In this document: piece after piece, positions 17,453 through 26,505 of the stretch
Position numbering within the stretch: the first letter of the stretch is position 1
Layout: each line of letters opens with the position of its first letter
Source of the DNA: an uncultured Anaerolineae bacterium
GTDB lineage: Bacteria > Chloroflexota > Anaerolineae > Anaerolineales > Villigracilaceae
NCBI GenBank assembly: GCA_937120535.1
Contig: CAKZJX010000080.1
Span: 1 to 46,656 of the forward strand
Reading direction: 5' to 3'
DNA length: 46,656 nt
Translations under genes and position numbers: made by a program
Notes under the pieces: generated by a model
The model's database searches: none
Told to the model about the DNA's origin: nothing
The model's input: only the letters and a program-made list of their open reading frames with translations

Positions 17453-18010
17453 ATGATCGATGTGAATGATCTTCGCAAAGGTGTAACATTCGAGCTCGAT
17501 GGTGCGATTTACCGAGTGCTGGAATATAGCCATCACAAACCCGGCCGCGGCAACGCCACTATTCGCGTCAAGGCGCGCAACTTGTTGACCGGCGCCACGA
17601 TTGAACGCACCTTCACGTCTGGTCAGAGTGTACAAGATGTGCGCCTCGACTTTCATAACGTCTCGTTCTTGTACTCCGACGGGGAGTTCTATCATTTCAT
17701 GGACAATGAGACCTTCGACCAGCCGGCCCTGCCCAAAGAGATGCTGGGCGACGCTGCCCTTTTCCTGAAGGAAGGTCTGGAAGTGAAATTGACCTTCTAT
17801 AACGGCAAGCCAATTGACATCGAGCTTCCTACCTCGGTGGACATGAAAGTGGTGGAGGCCGAAGTGGCGGTTCGGGGCGACACCGCTACGGGTGTGACCA
17901 AGAAGGTCAAGACCGAAACGGGTTTGGTGGTCCAGTGTCCGGCTTTCGTCAACGTAGGCGATACCATTCGGGTCGATACGCGCACAGGCGAATATATCAC
18001 CCGAGTGTAG
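17453..18010 (+). CDS. efp: Elongation factor P
   Basis: Relieves ribosomes stalled at consecutive prolines. The 185-residue protein has all three domains: KOW-like domain I (residues 1-62), the OB domain II with FYHFMDNETFDQ, and the C-terminal OB domain III with the signature KVKTETGLVVQCPAFVNVGD. The residue at the tip of the domain I loop is Arg32 (HKPGRGNA) where E. coli and Bacillus have a modified Lys. Arg32 is rhamnosylated by EarP in some proteobacteria. No EarP or other modification gene is in this window. Confidence 0.96.
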   Translation: MIDVNDLRKGVTFELDGAIYRVLEYSHHKPGRGNATIRVKARNLLTGATIERTFTSGQSVQDVRLDFHNVSFLYSDGEFYHFMDNETFDQPALPKEMLGDAALFLKEGLEVKLTFYNGKPIDIELPTSVDMKVVEAEVAVRGDTATGVTKKVKTETGLVVQCPAFVNVGDTIRVDTRTGEYITRV

Positions 18011-18067
18011 CTTTGGTCTACTCTGGCAGCGAGAGGGGTCTGGACTTGACCGAAGCGGTATAGCAGC

Positions 18068-18397
18068 ATGCGAACCCCGTTTGGCACAGAATGCGAATAT
18101 TTCTATGGCGACTATATGCGAGGTCGTCGCCGCGAAGAGTGTCGGCTGCTCGATGCAGCGGGCTTACCCTGGGAGTCTGCCCTTTGTCGGGATTGCCCGG
18201 TGCCGGCCATTCGTCGAGCGAACGTCTGTGAATTCATGCGCTTACGGCCACGGGTGGGCCGTTCGCTTTTGACTCTCTTTCGCAAACGGGTGCAGGTAGA
18301 AGCCTACTGTGAGAAGAGCCAGAGCATGGTGGCCGATCCTCACATCGGCTGTGGCCAATGTCACCCTTTGCCGCCGGTATTTGAGCTGCGCAAGTAG
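18068..18397 (+). CDS. Small Cys-rich protein of unknown function
   Basis: A 109-residue basic protein, 57 nt after efp on the same strand and followed by a strong terminator. It has about nine cysteines (TECEYFYGD, EECRLL, ALCRDCPVP, NVCEFMRL, AYCEKS, IGCGQCHP), some in CxxC pairs. This suggests a zinc site or iron-sulfur cluster. The CGQCH could bind haem, but there is no signal peptide, so haem c is unlikely. I do not recognise the family. Confidence 0.65.
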   Translation: MRTPFGTECEYFYGDYMRGRRREECRLLDAAGLPWESALCRDCPVPAIRRANVCEFMRLRPRVGRSLLTLFRKRVQVEAYCEKSQSMVADPHIGCGQCHPLPPVFELRK

Positions 18398-18429
18398 CGT
18401 TTCTGCTCTCCTGCATTCCGAGAATCATC

Positions 18430-18458
18430 GCCGGCCCAAGACTAGGGCCGGCTTTTTT
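18430..18458 (+). terminator. Rho-independent terminator after the efp unit
   Basis: Perfect 8-bp stem GCCGGCCC/GGGCCGGC with a 7-nt loop, followed by TTTTTT. It also lies just beyond the convergent gene at 18490. Confidence 0.9.
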
Positions 18459-18489
18459 GGCGACTTTCAGTCGGATCCTCAGCGGCTGG

Positions 18490-19212
18490 TTAGGAGGCTT
18501 TGCCGGCTAGGGCGGCGTTGATCAGAGCGATCTGTTGGGAGGAGAGCGGCTTTTCCTTGGCGGTTTTGCGTAGAAACTCTTTTAGTTTCTTGGCCGGCAG
18601 CGTTGGAAAGGGGGCATCGTCGGCCTGAATCTGAGCGGTCTCTTCCAGAAAGACCAGAGCCGCTTGAATGGGAGGAAGTTCGGCCTCTGTGGGAAGGCGC
18701 TCCTTGAGAAATTTTGTCAGAGCCTCTGCCTGAGCGCTGATCTCCAGATCGGGCTGGCCCAGCGTCTCCTGACCCAGGAAACGCATGTATTTGCTGGCCC
18801 AGGAGCCGCCGCTCAATCGCCAGCGATTCTTACGATAGGTGACGACGCCACGCACGAAGTAGGGCAACAGCAGCCAAAGGCCGGCGGAGCCGACCAAGAG
18901 ATGGGGAACCGGTGTCGTGTAGTGATATAGGGTGTAGTCTCCCGGTAGGCCTTTGAGGGCTTTCTCCAGCAAGAGATCGGGGCGACGTCCCCAACGGGTA
19001 GCAAAGTAGACGCTCACCTGGGAGATGATCATGCTGACCAACAGGGTCCCGAGCAGCAGCCAGGTGGTGGTTTCAGTTATCGTCTCGGCCCGACCCATGG
19101 CCTGGAACAGATAGATGGTTACCCCGATGATGATCAACAACCCCACTAGGGAGGAATAGCGTCCAATTTTAGCGTTGCGTGTGATCAGCTTCTCATTTTT
19201 GACGATCTTCAT
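18490..19212 (-). CDS. Unrecognised membrane protein with helical hairpin
   Basis: 240 residues. Two helices near the N-terminus (about 20-38, LVGLLIIIGVTIYLF; 50-72, WLLLGTLLVSMIISQVSVYF) are followed by a cytoplasmic-looking part with LEKALKGLPGDYTLYHYTTPVPHLLVGSAGLWLLLPYF, which may dip into the membrane, and YRKNRWRLSGG. The C-terminal half is helical and charged. It starts 15 nt after plsX, so it is co-transcribed with it. No enzyme motif is recognised. Confidence 0.7.
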   Translation of the reverse strand: MKIVKNEKLITRNAKIGRYSSLVGLLIIIGVTIYLFQAMGRAETITETTTWLLLGTLLVSMIISQVSVYFATRWGRRPDLLLEKALKGLPGDYTLYHYTTPVPHLLVGSAGLWLLLPYFVRGVVTYRKNRWRLSGGSWASKYMRFLGQETLGQPDLEISAQAEALTKFLKERLPTEAELPPIQAALVFLEETAQIQADDAPFPTLPAKKLKEFLRKTAKEKPLSSQQIALINAALAGKAS

Positions 19213-19227
19213 AATGCCTCGACGAAG

Positions 19228-20247
19228 TTATTTCTTCAAGCTGTCCTCGATGGCCGATTTGATGGCGTCCAGCACTTTGGCTTCCACTGCTTCTTTGGCC
19301 ACTCGAACGGCGTTCTTGATAGCAATGGCATCGGAGCGACCATGGCCGATGAACACCAACCCATTGACGCCGAGCAGCGGCGCTGCCCCATGCTCGCTGG
19401 GATCAAGCAGTTTTTTGACTTGCCCCATGGCCGGCTTGATCAGCAGTCCCCCGATCAGGGCCGGCAACCCGCCGGCCTTAATGGCATTGCGAATTTTATC
19501 AACGATGAGCTTAGCCACTGCCTCAGCGGTCTTGAGCATCACATTCCCCACAAAGCCATCGGTCACGGCCACATCCACCTTGCCGCCGATCACCTCCTTG
19601 CCCTCAACATTGCCGTAGAAATTGAGCAATGGGGAGGCTTTGAAGAGCGGCGTGGCGTCGCGCACCAATTGATTGCCTTTTCCTTCTTCTTCGCCGTTGG
19701 AGATCAACCCCACTTTTGGGCGCTGCACGCCGCGCACTTTTTCGGCGTAGATGCTGCCCATGATGGCAAATTGCAACAGGTGGAGGGGATCACAATCGGG
19801 GTTGGCGCCGACGTCGAGCACCACACAGGAGCCAGTAGCGGTGGGGAAGATTGGCGCCAGGGCCGGCCGTTCCACGCCACGAATGCGACCGAGGCGGAAG
19901 AGAGCAGTCACCATGGCCGCGCCAGTATTGCCGGCGGTGACAAAGGCATCGGCTTGGCCGTGCTTGACCAAGTCAATCCCCACAGCCATGGAGTTCTTCG
20001 CGTCTTTGTGGCGGGCTTTGAAGGCCAGTTCTTCGCCCTTGTCTTCCATAGTCAGGACATCCGGAGCGTGGACCAGACGAATCGGCAGATTGCTAGGGCG
20101 CTGCGCTTCCAGCACCGGCCGAATGCGGGCCTCGTCGCCGACCAGGATGATCTCCACTCCATACTCGCGCGCCGCCATTACGGCGCCCTCTACGTCGGGG
20201 TGGGGATGGTTATCACTCCCCATGGCGTCAACAACAATGCGAATCAT
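19228..20247 (-). CDS. plsX: Phosphate acyltransferase PlsX
   Basis: Makes acyl-phosphate from acyl-ACP for the first acylation of glycerol-3-phosphate. The 339-residue protein has the expected length and motifs: IVVDAMGSDNHP at the start, SMAVGIDLVKHGQADAFVTAGNTGA, VLDVGANPDC, LISNGEEEGKGN, DVAVTDGFVGNVMLKTAE and the end HGAAPLLGVNGLVFIGHG. It is a peripheral membrane enzyme. No plsY, fabD or acpP is adjacent in the window. Confidence 0.96.
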   Translation of the reverse strand: MIRIVVDAMGSDNHPHPDVEGAVMAAREYGVEIILVGDEARIRPVLEAQRPSNLPIRLVHAPDVLTMEDKGEELAFKARHKDAKNSMAVGIDLVKHGQADAFVTAGNTGAAMVTALFRLGRIRGVERPALAPIFPTATGSCVVLDVGANPDCDPLHLLQFAIMGSIYAEKVRGVQRPKVGLISNGEEEGKGNQLVRDATPLFKASPLLNFYGNVEGKEVIGGKVDVAVTDGFVGNVMLKTAEAVAKLIVDKIRNAIKAGGLPALIGGLLIKPAMGQVKKLLDPSEHGAAPLLGVNGLVFIGHGRSDAIAIKNAVRVAKEAVEAKVLDAIKSAIEDSLKK

Positions 20248-20268
20248 ATGCTCTCCGCTTAAGGTTTC

Positions 20269-20296
20269 TTGACAAGCAAGGTAAGCCGATTATAAT
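20269..20296 (+). promoter_or_regulatory. Promoter of tRNA-Leu
   Basis: Consensus TTGACA (20269-20274), 16-bp spacer and consensus TATAAT (20291-20296), 23 bp before the tRNA and divergent from plsX. Confidence 0.8.
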
Positions 20297-20319
20297 ATGT
20301 TCTGCTAGCTTGAATTTGT

Positions 20320-20401
20320 GCGCTGGTGCTGGAACTGGCAGACAGGCATGGTTGAGGGCCATGTGCCGCAAGGCGTGGAGGTTCAAGTCCTCTCCAGCGC
20401 A
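20320..20401 (+). tRNA. tRNA-Leu (anticodon GAG)
   Basis: 82 nt with a long variable arm, as for Leu: acceptor GCGCTGG/CCAGCGC, anticodon stem CATGG/CCATG with loop TTGAGGG, T loop TTCAAGT, discriminator A. CCA is not encoded. Confidence 0.96.
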
Positions 20402-20404
20402 CCT

Positions 20405-20434
20405 ACAGCATCCCTGTTCGGGATGCTGTTTTTT
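20405..20434 (+). terminator. Terminator of tRNA-Leu
   Basis: Perfect 10-bp stem ACAGCATCCC/GGGATGCTGT with a 5-nt loop, running into six T residues. Confidence 0.92.
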
Positions 20435-20811
20435 GGTCCGAATGCTGGCTATTCCTGACTCGACTGCAATTCGTTTCGGAGGATCGGGGATCAAAGCCCG
20501 CTGTGGGCTGCTACCTCAGCGGTTCGCTGAGGGGGTGCTGAGGAAGTTGGCCGGCCTCAAAGCCCCCCTTCGACGGTCTACAAGAAGGTGTCGAACAGGG
20601 AGGGCGATCAGCGGCAGGGGGGCGATCGAGCGGTGATCGTCGTTCACCAGATGCAGGGTCGCTCGAAAGGTGCGCGCATAGCGCAGGCTATGCTCATAAT
20701 CAGGCGCCTCTGGTTAGAAAAGGATCGACCTGAATGGTAAAATCAAGCCCGTATGCGTCAATTGGCCCCAAAACAGGCAGCAGGTTCGGAGAAGTCCCCT
20801 GAGGAGTTGTC
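20435..20811. other. Gene-free stretch with small hairpins
   Basis: About 375 bp with no convincing frame. It contains the hairpins CCTCAGCG-GTTC-region/GCTGAGG near 20514-20532 and GCATAGC-GCAG-GCTATGC at 20677-20694. I looked for signatures of tmRNA, RNase P RNA, SRP RNA and 6S RNA and found none that I can defend. A weak promoter for the SCP2 gene may lie near 20715-20743. Confidence 0.3.
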
Positions 20812-21219
20812 ATGAGCGCTATCTTTCCCTCGCTAGAATGGTTGAAGGAACTGGAGACCAAGCTGAACAGCGATCCGCAGTATGCCGAGATTGCAAAAAA
20901 GTGGGAAGGCGACTTGATCATCGTGATCGAACCCGAAGGAGCGTTGCAGGAACGGAAGGTGTTTTATTTGGATTTGTGGCATGGAACTTGTCGCGGGGTT
21001 GCTGAGATGAACGATCCGAGCGAGCGCAACGCCGCCTTCGTGTTGACCGCTACCTATGAGAACATCAAGCGCATTCTGACAGGGAAGTTGGATCCAATGC
21101 AGGCGATGTTAACGCGTAAGTTAGCGGTCAAGGGGAATATGGCGGTGATGATGCGTTCGGTTCCAACGGTATTGGATTTTGTGCGCTGTGCGCGAGAGAT
21201 CACGACGGAGATGATCTGA
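20812..21219 (+). CDS. SCP2 sterol-binding domain protein
   Basis: A 135-residue protein with the SCP2 lipid-binding fold: an N-terminal helix (WLKELETKLNSDPQYAEIAKKW), a central beta sheet (GDLIIVIEPEGA, VFYLDLWHGTCRGV) and the C-terminal signature AAFVLTATYENIKRILTGKLDPMQAMLTRKLAVKGNMA. Such proteins bind fatty acids, acyl-CoA or other lipids in the cytoplasm. TGAGGAG lies 5-7 nt upstream of the ATG. It is a single gene; its lipid is unknown. Confidence 0.88.
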   Translation: MSAIFPSLEWLKELETKLNSDPQYAEIAKKWEGDLIIVIEPEGALQERKVFYLDLWHGTCRGVAEMNDPSERNAAFVLTATYENIKRILTGKLDPMQAMLTRKLAVKGNMAVMMRSVPTVLDFVRCAREITTEMI

Positions 21220-21480
21220 GAGCGGCCTAGAGAGCTCTCTGCACCATTCCCGGCAGGAGATGACGGCCATGAGGATCGCCGGCCGAGTGGTTGGGCGCGT
21301 CACAGGGCCGGCGGAAAGGGGTTTGGCGCGTTTGGTGGTAGCCGTCAGATGATGGTTTTGTTGGAGTCTGAGGTCAGCAAATTAGGGAGGGCCGTTGTTT
21401 TTGAGATCCTCGGTTGCATGGCGAGCGTGTGACGCAGCAGATTCAGTGTATCCAACAGTCCAACCGATAGGAAGGGTTTT

Positions 21481-22248
21481 TTATTCGGAGCGACCCGAGC
21501 GATAGCGTTCGAGCAAAGCTTGGGTTTGTTTTTGTTTTGGATTAGCAAAGATCTCTTGCGGGGTGCTTTCTTCGATGATCTCACCTTCGTGCATGACGAT
21601 CACCCGATCGGCCACGTCGCGGGCGAAGCCCATCTCGTGGGTGACAACCAGCATGGTGGTCCCTTCTTTGGCCAGGGCTTTCATCACTTCCAGCACTTCG
21701 CCGATCAATTCCGGATCGAGAGCAGATGTAGGCTCGTCGAAGAGCATGATCTTGGGTTCCATGGCCAGGGCGCGGGCGATGGCCACGCGTTGTTTCTGAC
21801 CGCCGGAGAGGCGATTGGGGTATTCGTCCTTTTTGAACAGCATGCCCACACGAGCCAGGTTCATCTCGGCCAGCTCGCGGGCCTTGTTTTTGTCCATCTT
21901 CTTCACGATCACCGGCGCTTCCATCACGTTTTGCAGGACGGTCATGTGGGGGAAGAGGTTGAATTCCTGGAAGACCATGCCGGTCAGTAGTCGAGCTTCG
22001 TGTACCAGACGATTGTGTTCTTTTCCCCGGCTGCCGGCCGGGATGCGCAGGCCGTAGATCTCTACTTCTCCCTCGGAAGGCTCTTCTAGGAAGTTGATGC
22101 AACGCAACAAGGTGCTCTTGCCAGAACCGCTGCGGCCAATGATGCAGATCACTTCACGCGGCTGCACGTCTAAGTTGATGCCTTTGAGGACGTGCAAGCG
22201 ACCGAAGTATTTGTGCAGGTTGCGGATGCTCAGGATGGGCAGGCTCAT
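21481..22248 (-). CDS. Polar amino acid ABC transporter, ATP-binding protein
   Basis: A 255-residue GlnQ/HisP-type ATPase. Walker A is GRSGSGKST (about residues 38-46), the Q-loop [12 protein letters not shown], the signature [16 protein letters not shown], Walker [14 protein letters not shown] and the H-loop VVTHEMGFA. The start at 22248 is chosen because it lies 2 nt after the permease stop; a longer frame to 22395 runs inside the permease gene. It powers uptake through the permease encoded upstream. Confidence 0.94.
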   Translation of the reverse strand: MSLPILSIRNLHKYFGRLHVLKGINLDVQPREVICIIGRSGSGKSTLLRCINFLEEPSEGEVEIYGLRIPAGSRGKEHNRLVHEARLLTGMVFQEFNLFPHMTVLQNVMEAPVIVKKMDKNKARELAEMNLARVGMLFKKDEYPNRLSGGQKQRVAIARALAMEPKIMLFDEPTSALDPELIGEVLEVMKALAKEGTTMLVVTHEMGFARDVADRVIVMHEGEIIEESTPQEIFANPKQKQTQALLERYRSGRSE

Positions 22249-22250
22249 TG

Positions 22251-23099
22251 TTAGCGATCCCCTTTTGCCAGTCGGGCCTCGATGCGGGTCTGGATGGCCG
22301 TCAGGATGAGGGTCATTAGCCAATAGAAGATGGCCGCCATGATGAGCGCCTCCAGATTGCGAAATTGGGCGCGCCCCACTTTGACGGCACGCCACATCAG
22401 TTCATGGACGAAGCCGGTGGCTGCCACCAGGGCTGAGTCCTTGGTCATCGAGATGAAGTCGTTGCCCATCGGGGGAATGGCGAAGCGCAAGGCTTGAGGG
22501 AGGACAATGCGTCGCATCATCTGGCCATAAGTCATGCCCAGGGCGAGAGCGGCCTCTCGTTGCCCTTTGCTGACCGACATGATGCCAGCGCGGAAGGTCT
22601 CGCTCATGTAGGCGCCGTAGTTGAGTCCCAGGGCGAGCACGCCGGCCCACAGGCCCGGTAAGACGATCCCGAGTTGAGGCAGAGCCAAGAAAAAGAAGAA
22701 AATCTGGAGATAAAGGGGAGTCCCACGGATCAGGGAGACGTAGAAGGTGCTCAAGGCGAAGATGGGTGGGATGCGCGAAAGCCGTCCTAAGGCCGCCAGA
22801 AGTGCCAGGACAATGGCCAGCGAGATAGAGAGAACGGAGATGCGAATGGTCTCTCCAACACCACCGGCGATGAACCAGATGTTGTTGCGGATGAATTCGC
22901 TGTTGATTTTGATAGTCTTGAAGGTCAGGCCGGCCAAGGTGAATTCTTGACCGCTAAAGAGGAACAGTAAGAACACAAAGAAGATTGCCCATGAGATGGC
23001 CACGTAAACCCGAAAGGCGCGTTCCTTTCGCTGGATGGCCTCGTAGAGCAGATCGGCTTGCGATTTGGGAGCTTGATCTTTGGTCCAAGACAAGTTCAT
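22251..23099 (-). CDS. Polar amino acid ABC transporter, permease
   Basis: A 282-residue HisM/GlnP-type permease. A first helix (about 33-50, [16 protein letters not shown]) is followed by a loop and the core of about five helices from residue 75. The cytoplasmic EAA loop that meets the ATPase is [29 protein letters not shown] (in two parts, residues about 166-194). A 40-residue cytoplasmic N-terminal extension precedes the first helix. Only one permease is encoded, so it probably works as a homodimer. Confidence 0.93.
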   Translation of the reverse strand: MNLSWTKDQAPKSQADLLYEAIQRKERAFRVYVAISWAIFFVFLLFLFSGQEFTLAGLTFKTIKINSEFIRNNIWFIAGGVGETIRISVLSISLAIVLALLAALGRLSRIPPIFALSTFYVSLIRGTPLYLQIFFFFLALPQLGIVLPGLWAGVLALGLNYGAYMSETFRAGIMSVSKGQREAALALGMTYGQMMRRIVLPQALRFAIPPMGNDFISMTKDSALVAATGFVHELMWRAVKVGRAQFRNLEALIMAAIFYWLMTLILTAIQTRIEARLAKGDR

Positions 23100-23239
23100 G
23101 GCGTTTTGTCCTTTTAGCCATTGTCTCGAGAAGCTGGGTTCTCGCTAACATGCCGGTTGGGTGGGCTCTATGGCTGGTAGGATCCTGGCCTCTGGCTTTT
23201 TGAGAACAACACCAAACGCAGATCGATCGTTTCGGAAGA

Positions 23240-23285
23240 GCAGGAAGCGGTCGATGAAAGGTGGGAGATTTCGACCGCTTCCTGC
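23240..23285 (-). promoter_or_regulatory. Long intercistronic hairpin between binding protein and permease
   Basis: A perfect 15-bp stem (23240-23254 with 23271-23285) and 16-nt loop in the 195-bp gap after the binding protein gene. There is no T run on the minus strand, so it looks like an mRNA-stabilising or attenuating hairpin rather than a full terminator. Such hairpins let binding proteins be made in excess over permeases. Confidence 0.7.
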
Positions 23286-23294
23286 AGAAGTGCT

Positions 23295-24191
23295 TTATTG
23301 AGGCGGTTGGGTTAGATCAACACCAAACCACTTGATGGAAAGTTGCGAGAGCCTACCATCGTTGTGCATGGCCTCGAAAATCTTGTTGACCTCGGCACGC
23401 AACGTCTCCGTGCTCAGGCTAGAGGCTTTGTCGAAGGCGGCGGCCAGCTCCTCGGCGAAGACAGTGGCCAGTTTAGTCACTGGCATGCCGGCCTCAATGT
23501 TGGCATCCACCACGGTCTCAGAGGTGACATAGCCGATGAAGTCCTTGCGTCCGGCGGCCAGCGCTTGGGCGCATTCCTGGTCGGTCTCTACAGCGAACAC
23601 TGTGACGTTGGCCGGAGGCTGGGCATAAATCGAAGTGGGCGGGAAGCCCAGGTCCTGACCGTTCAGCCAGGTTTCATAGGTAGTGGCCGTGCCGACGCAC
23701 AGGGCTTGTCCGGCCAGCTGGTCAATGGAGGTGATGCCGGAGTCTTTGTGGACGGCAATCATGGCCTTGGCATAATAGTAGGGGATGCTGAAATCCAGCA
23801 CTTTCTGACGCTCGCGAGTGATGGTCATGGAGCCAATGCTCACATCCCATTTGTCAGCCCAGTTGCCGGCGGTGATCGCATCCCAACTCGGCGTAGCAAA
23901 GCAGGTTTCCACACCGAGCGCTTGGCCAACGGCAATGGCCACATCCACGTCGAAGCCCTGCATTTCGGCAGCGGTTAAGGCATCGCCAGGGCATTTGGTA
24001 TTGGCTGGGCGTTTGCCTTCGGTGTTCAGGAAGGATTGCGGTTCATAGTTGGGATCTGTGGAGACGAGAATGTAGCCACGGGCCTTGATGGCTGAGAGCA
24101 GATCGGTCGGCGGAGTCTGACGGGGGCCACAAGCGGATAGAACGAGGGAAAGGACGATCAGCAGGCTAAATAGAGCGATGGATTTTTTCAT
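23295..24191 (-). CDS. Amino acid ABC transporter substrate-binding lipoprotein
   Basis: A 298-residue extracellular solute-binding protein, family 3. The signal peptide ends in the lipobox LSAC with Cys21. The mature part has the family pattern (ARGYILVSTDPNYEPQSF, GFDVDVAIAVGQALG, WDVSIGSMTITRERQKVLDFS, PYYYAKAMIAVHK). An insert with paired cysteines (TKCPGDALTAAEMQG, VETCFA) is present near 66 and 97. GAGGAG precedes the ATG. The ligand is probably a polar amino acid, but the specificity cannot be read. Confidence 0.93.
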   Translation of the reverse strand: MKKSIALFSLLIVLSLVLSACGPRQTPPTDLLSAIKARGYILVSTDPNYEPQSFLNTEGKRPANTKCPGDALTAAEMQGFDVDVAIAVGQALGVETCFATPSWDAITAGNWADKWDVSIGSMTITRERQKVLDFSIPYYYAKAMIAVHKDSGITSIDQLAGQALCVGTATTYETWLNGQDLGFPPTSIYAQPPANVTVFAVETDQECAQALAAGRKDFIGYVTSETVVDANIEAGMPVTKLATVFAEELAAAFDKASSLSTETLRAEVNKIFEAMHNDGRLSQLSIKWFGVDLTQPPQ

Positions 24192-24453
24192 GGCGATTGT
24201 CTCCTCATTTCGAACAGGATTGGCGGATGGGGGTGGGGATGGCGTATGGCTTTGTAGAAAGACGGCGCCTCACCTCCTCTCTAAAAAGTTACTGACCTGG
24301 TCTGATGGCGCTTGCTTGAGACGCATCATACCGGCCACAGGCTCTGTCCTTTGGCGCAGCAGCGATGTTAGAATTATACGGCAAAAAGAATTCTATTCAA
24401 GATGGTTTTTTTGGGTAACTGCCGGTGGTTGTCGATCCCAAAGGAGATCACGC

Positions 24454-26268
24454 ATGCAACCGATTCTAGTCATCAATTTGAGTAACGGTGAAATTGAAGA
24501 GTATACGCTCCCGAACGTTTGGCGAGAAGCTTACCTGGGGGGCGCTTCGCTTGCGGCGCGCCTGTTGTATGCTCACCTCAGGGGCGATCTCGATCCGCTA
24601 TCAGACGAGGCGCCGTTGTTGTTTTTGAATGGACCGTTGAGTGGCACGCTGGGGCCGGCGGTGGGGCGCTTCGTGGTTTGCGGGCTGTCGCCGCTCACCG
24701 GTTTGTGGGCCGAATCGAATTGCGGAGGGTTTTGGGGGCCGGAGTTGCGTTTTGCGGGGTACGATGGGGTCTGGATCGTCGGTCGGGCGGCAGAGCCGGT
24801 GTATGTTTGGATACATCATGGCCGGGTAGAGGTGCGTTCGGCGCGTCTGATCTGGGGGCAGGATACATATCGAACGCAGGAGACAATCAAAGGGGAGATC
24901 GGTTTGCCAGGAGTGCACGTAGCGTGTGTGGGGCCGGCGGCCGAGAACGGGGTTTTGTTTTCGGGCATTTTCTGCGACCATGGGCGCACGGCCGGACGCA
25001 CGGGCTTGGGTGCGGTCATGGCGACGAAGAATCTCAAGGCCATCGCTGTGCGAGGCAGCGGAACTATCCCGCTGGCCGATGCTCAAGCCTATCATGCGTT
25101 GCGTTTGACCGTCAACCGAGCCTTGAAGGCCGATAATCAGACGCGCGTGCTGCATGAGTTGGGTACGTCGGGAGTGGCCGACTTTGCCGATTATCTGGGC
25201 GCTATGCCCAAACGGTACTATCGCCAGGGGGTAATGCCAGACGTAGATCGCATCTCTGGCTCGACCATGGCCGAGACGATTCTAAGCGGGACTAGCGCCT
25301 GCCATGGTTGTGTGATCGCCTGCGGGCGTGTGGTGGACCTGGGCACTGGCAAACAGAAAGGCCCGGAGTATGAGACGCTGGCGGGATTTGGTCCCAATCT
25401 GCTGATCGACGATCTGCGCGCGATCACCCGCTTGGGCGACCTGTGCGATCGCTATGGGATGGATACGATCTCCATGTCGAACACGCTCGGCCTGGCCTTT
25501 CATCTCTTCGAGCGTGGCGTGATCTCGGAGAAAGATACCGATGGCCTTGTTCTGCGCTGGGGCGACCCGCAGGCAGCAGAAGCCTTGATCCATCGCACGG
25601 CCCAACGCCAAGGGATCGGGGAGCTGTTGGGGCGCGGCTCGCGACAGCTCGGGCGTTATTTCGGCGCCGAGGAGGAAGCGGTGCAAGTGAACGGCTTGGA
25701 GGTGGCCTATCACGATCCTCGCGCTGTGTCGGGTATGGCGCTTTCGTATGCCACTAGCCCGCGCGGGGCCTGTCACAATCAAAGCGATTACTTTTTTGTG
25801 GATTGGGGACAGGCGGAAGAGACCTTGGGCTTGAAGTTTTTTGACCGCCAGGCCGGAGCAGAGAAAGCGGCCAATGTGGCAATCCATCAGAATTGGCGGA
25901 CGGTGTTCAACGCCCTGGTCATGTGTATTTTCGCCAACCTGCCGCCTCAAACGGTCGTGGACTTGATCAACACAGCTTGCGGCTACGGATGGACGATAGA
26001 AGATGCGCTGCGCTGCGGCGAACGGGCATGGAATCTCAAACGAGCGATCAATATCCGCCGCGGCTTGCAACGTGCCCACGATACTCTGCCGGCCCCCCTG
26101 CGCCAACCCCTGCCCGACGGAGGGGCCGCTGGCTATGTAATCCCCTTCGAAGAGATGCTCGATGCTTACTACGTCGCTCGTGGCTGGGACCCGATCACCG
26201 GCAAACCCTTGCCCGACACTTTGCGACGCCTCGGCCTGGAAGAGATGATCTCGGACCTGTGGCCTTGA
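24454..26268 (+). CDS. Tungsten-containing aldehyde:ferredoxin oxidoreductase family protein
   Basis: A 604-residue enzyme that oxidises an aldehyde to an acid with ferredoxin. The N-terminal domain has the tungstopterin-binding pattern (GPAVGRFVVCGLSPLTG, SNCGGFWGPELRFAGYDG, HGRTAGRTGLGAVMATKNLKAIAVRG). The [4Fe-4S] ligands are C283-x2-C286-x3-C290 (ACHGCVIACGR) and C509. The start at 24454 is chosen because AAGGAG lies 7 nt upstream; the frame is open further up without a start signal. It is a single gene, so whether it is AOR, FOR, GOR or another subgroup is open. Confidence 0.92.
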   Translation: MQPILVINLSNGEIEEYTLPNVWREAYLGGASLAARLLYAHLRGDLDPLSDEAPLLFLNGPLSGTLGPAVGRFVVCGLSPLTGLWAESNCGGFWGPELRFAGYDGVWIVGRAAEPVYVWIHHGRVEVRSARLIWGQDTYRTQETIKGEIGLPGVHVACVGPAAENGVLFSGIFCDHGRTAGRTGLGAVMATKNLKAIAVRGSGTIPLADAQAYHALRLTVNRALKADNQTRVLHELGTSGVADFADYLGAMPKRYYRQGVMPDVDRISGSTMAETILSGTSACHGCVIACGRVVDLGTGKQKGPEYETLAGFGPNLLIDDLRAITRLGDLCDRYGMDTISMSNTLGLAFHLFERGVISEKDTDGLVLRWGDPQAAEALIHRTAQRQGIGELLGRGSRQLGRYFGAEEEAVQVNGLEVAYHDPRAVSGMALSYATSPRGACHNQSDYFFVDWGQAEETLGLKFFDRQAGAEKAANVAIHQNWRTVFNALVMCIFANLPPQTVVDLINTACGYGWTIEDALRCGERAWNLKRAINIRRGLQRAHDTLPAPLRQPLPDGGAAGYVIPFEEMLDAYYVARGWDPITGKPLPDTLRRLGLEEMISDLWP

Positions 26269-26335
26269 GTGGTCGAATAGGGCCCAGAGCGCTGCCCTTT
26301 GTCGGTGGATGGGGCAAATCGAGCTGTATAGAGGT

Positions 26336-26497
26336 GGGCTTGTTCTAAGTACCCTTGACACAAAAGGAGAGCCCGCTAGAGCAGGCATGGGAGGGGATCA
26401 GGGATGGAATCAGCCGCCGATTCAAGGGTCAAACGGCCTTCTTGTGACTCTTCTAGAGACAGTTCGTGCCATCCAAAGAGACTTATCGAACAAGCCC
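26336..26497 (+). mobile_element. MITE-like element, copy A, upstream of tRNA-His
   Basis: 162 bp, about 90% identical by eye to the reverse complement of 43045-43208. The ends form inverted repeats (GGGCTTGTTC at left, GAACAAGCCC at right). A 9-bp flank is repeated with one mismatch: TATAGAGGT at 26327-26335 and TATAGAGAT at 26498-26506. An inner inverted repeat (ACCCTTGA/TCAAGGGT) adds structure. It has no coding capacity of its own; the short frames in it are not conserved as proteins. It ends 8 bp before the -35 box of tRNA-His. Confidence 0.75.
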
Positions 26498-26505
26498 TAT
26501 AGAGA

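Noticed and set aside
24192-24275. Possible GTG-started leader peptide upstream of the substrate-binding protein on the minus strand
   Set aside because: The AGGAGG touches the GTG with no spacing, and no stem-loop or codon pattern suggests attenuation.
24178-24453. N-terminal 92-codon extension of the aldehyde oxidoreductase
   Set aside because: Composition is unlike a protein, it overlaps the start of the binding protein gene, and a strong ribosome binding site precedes the inner ATG at 24454.
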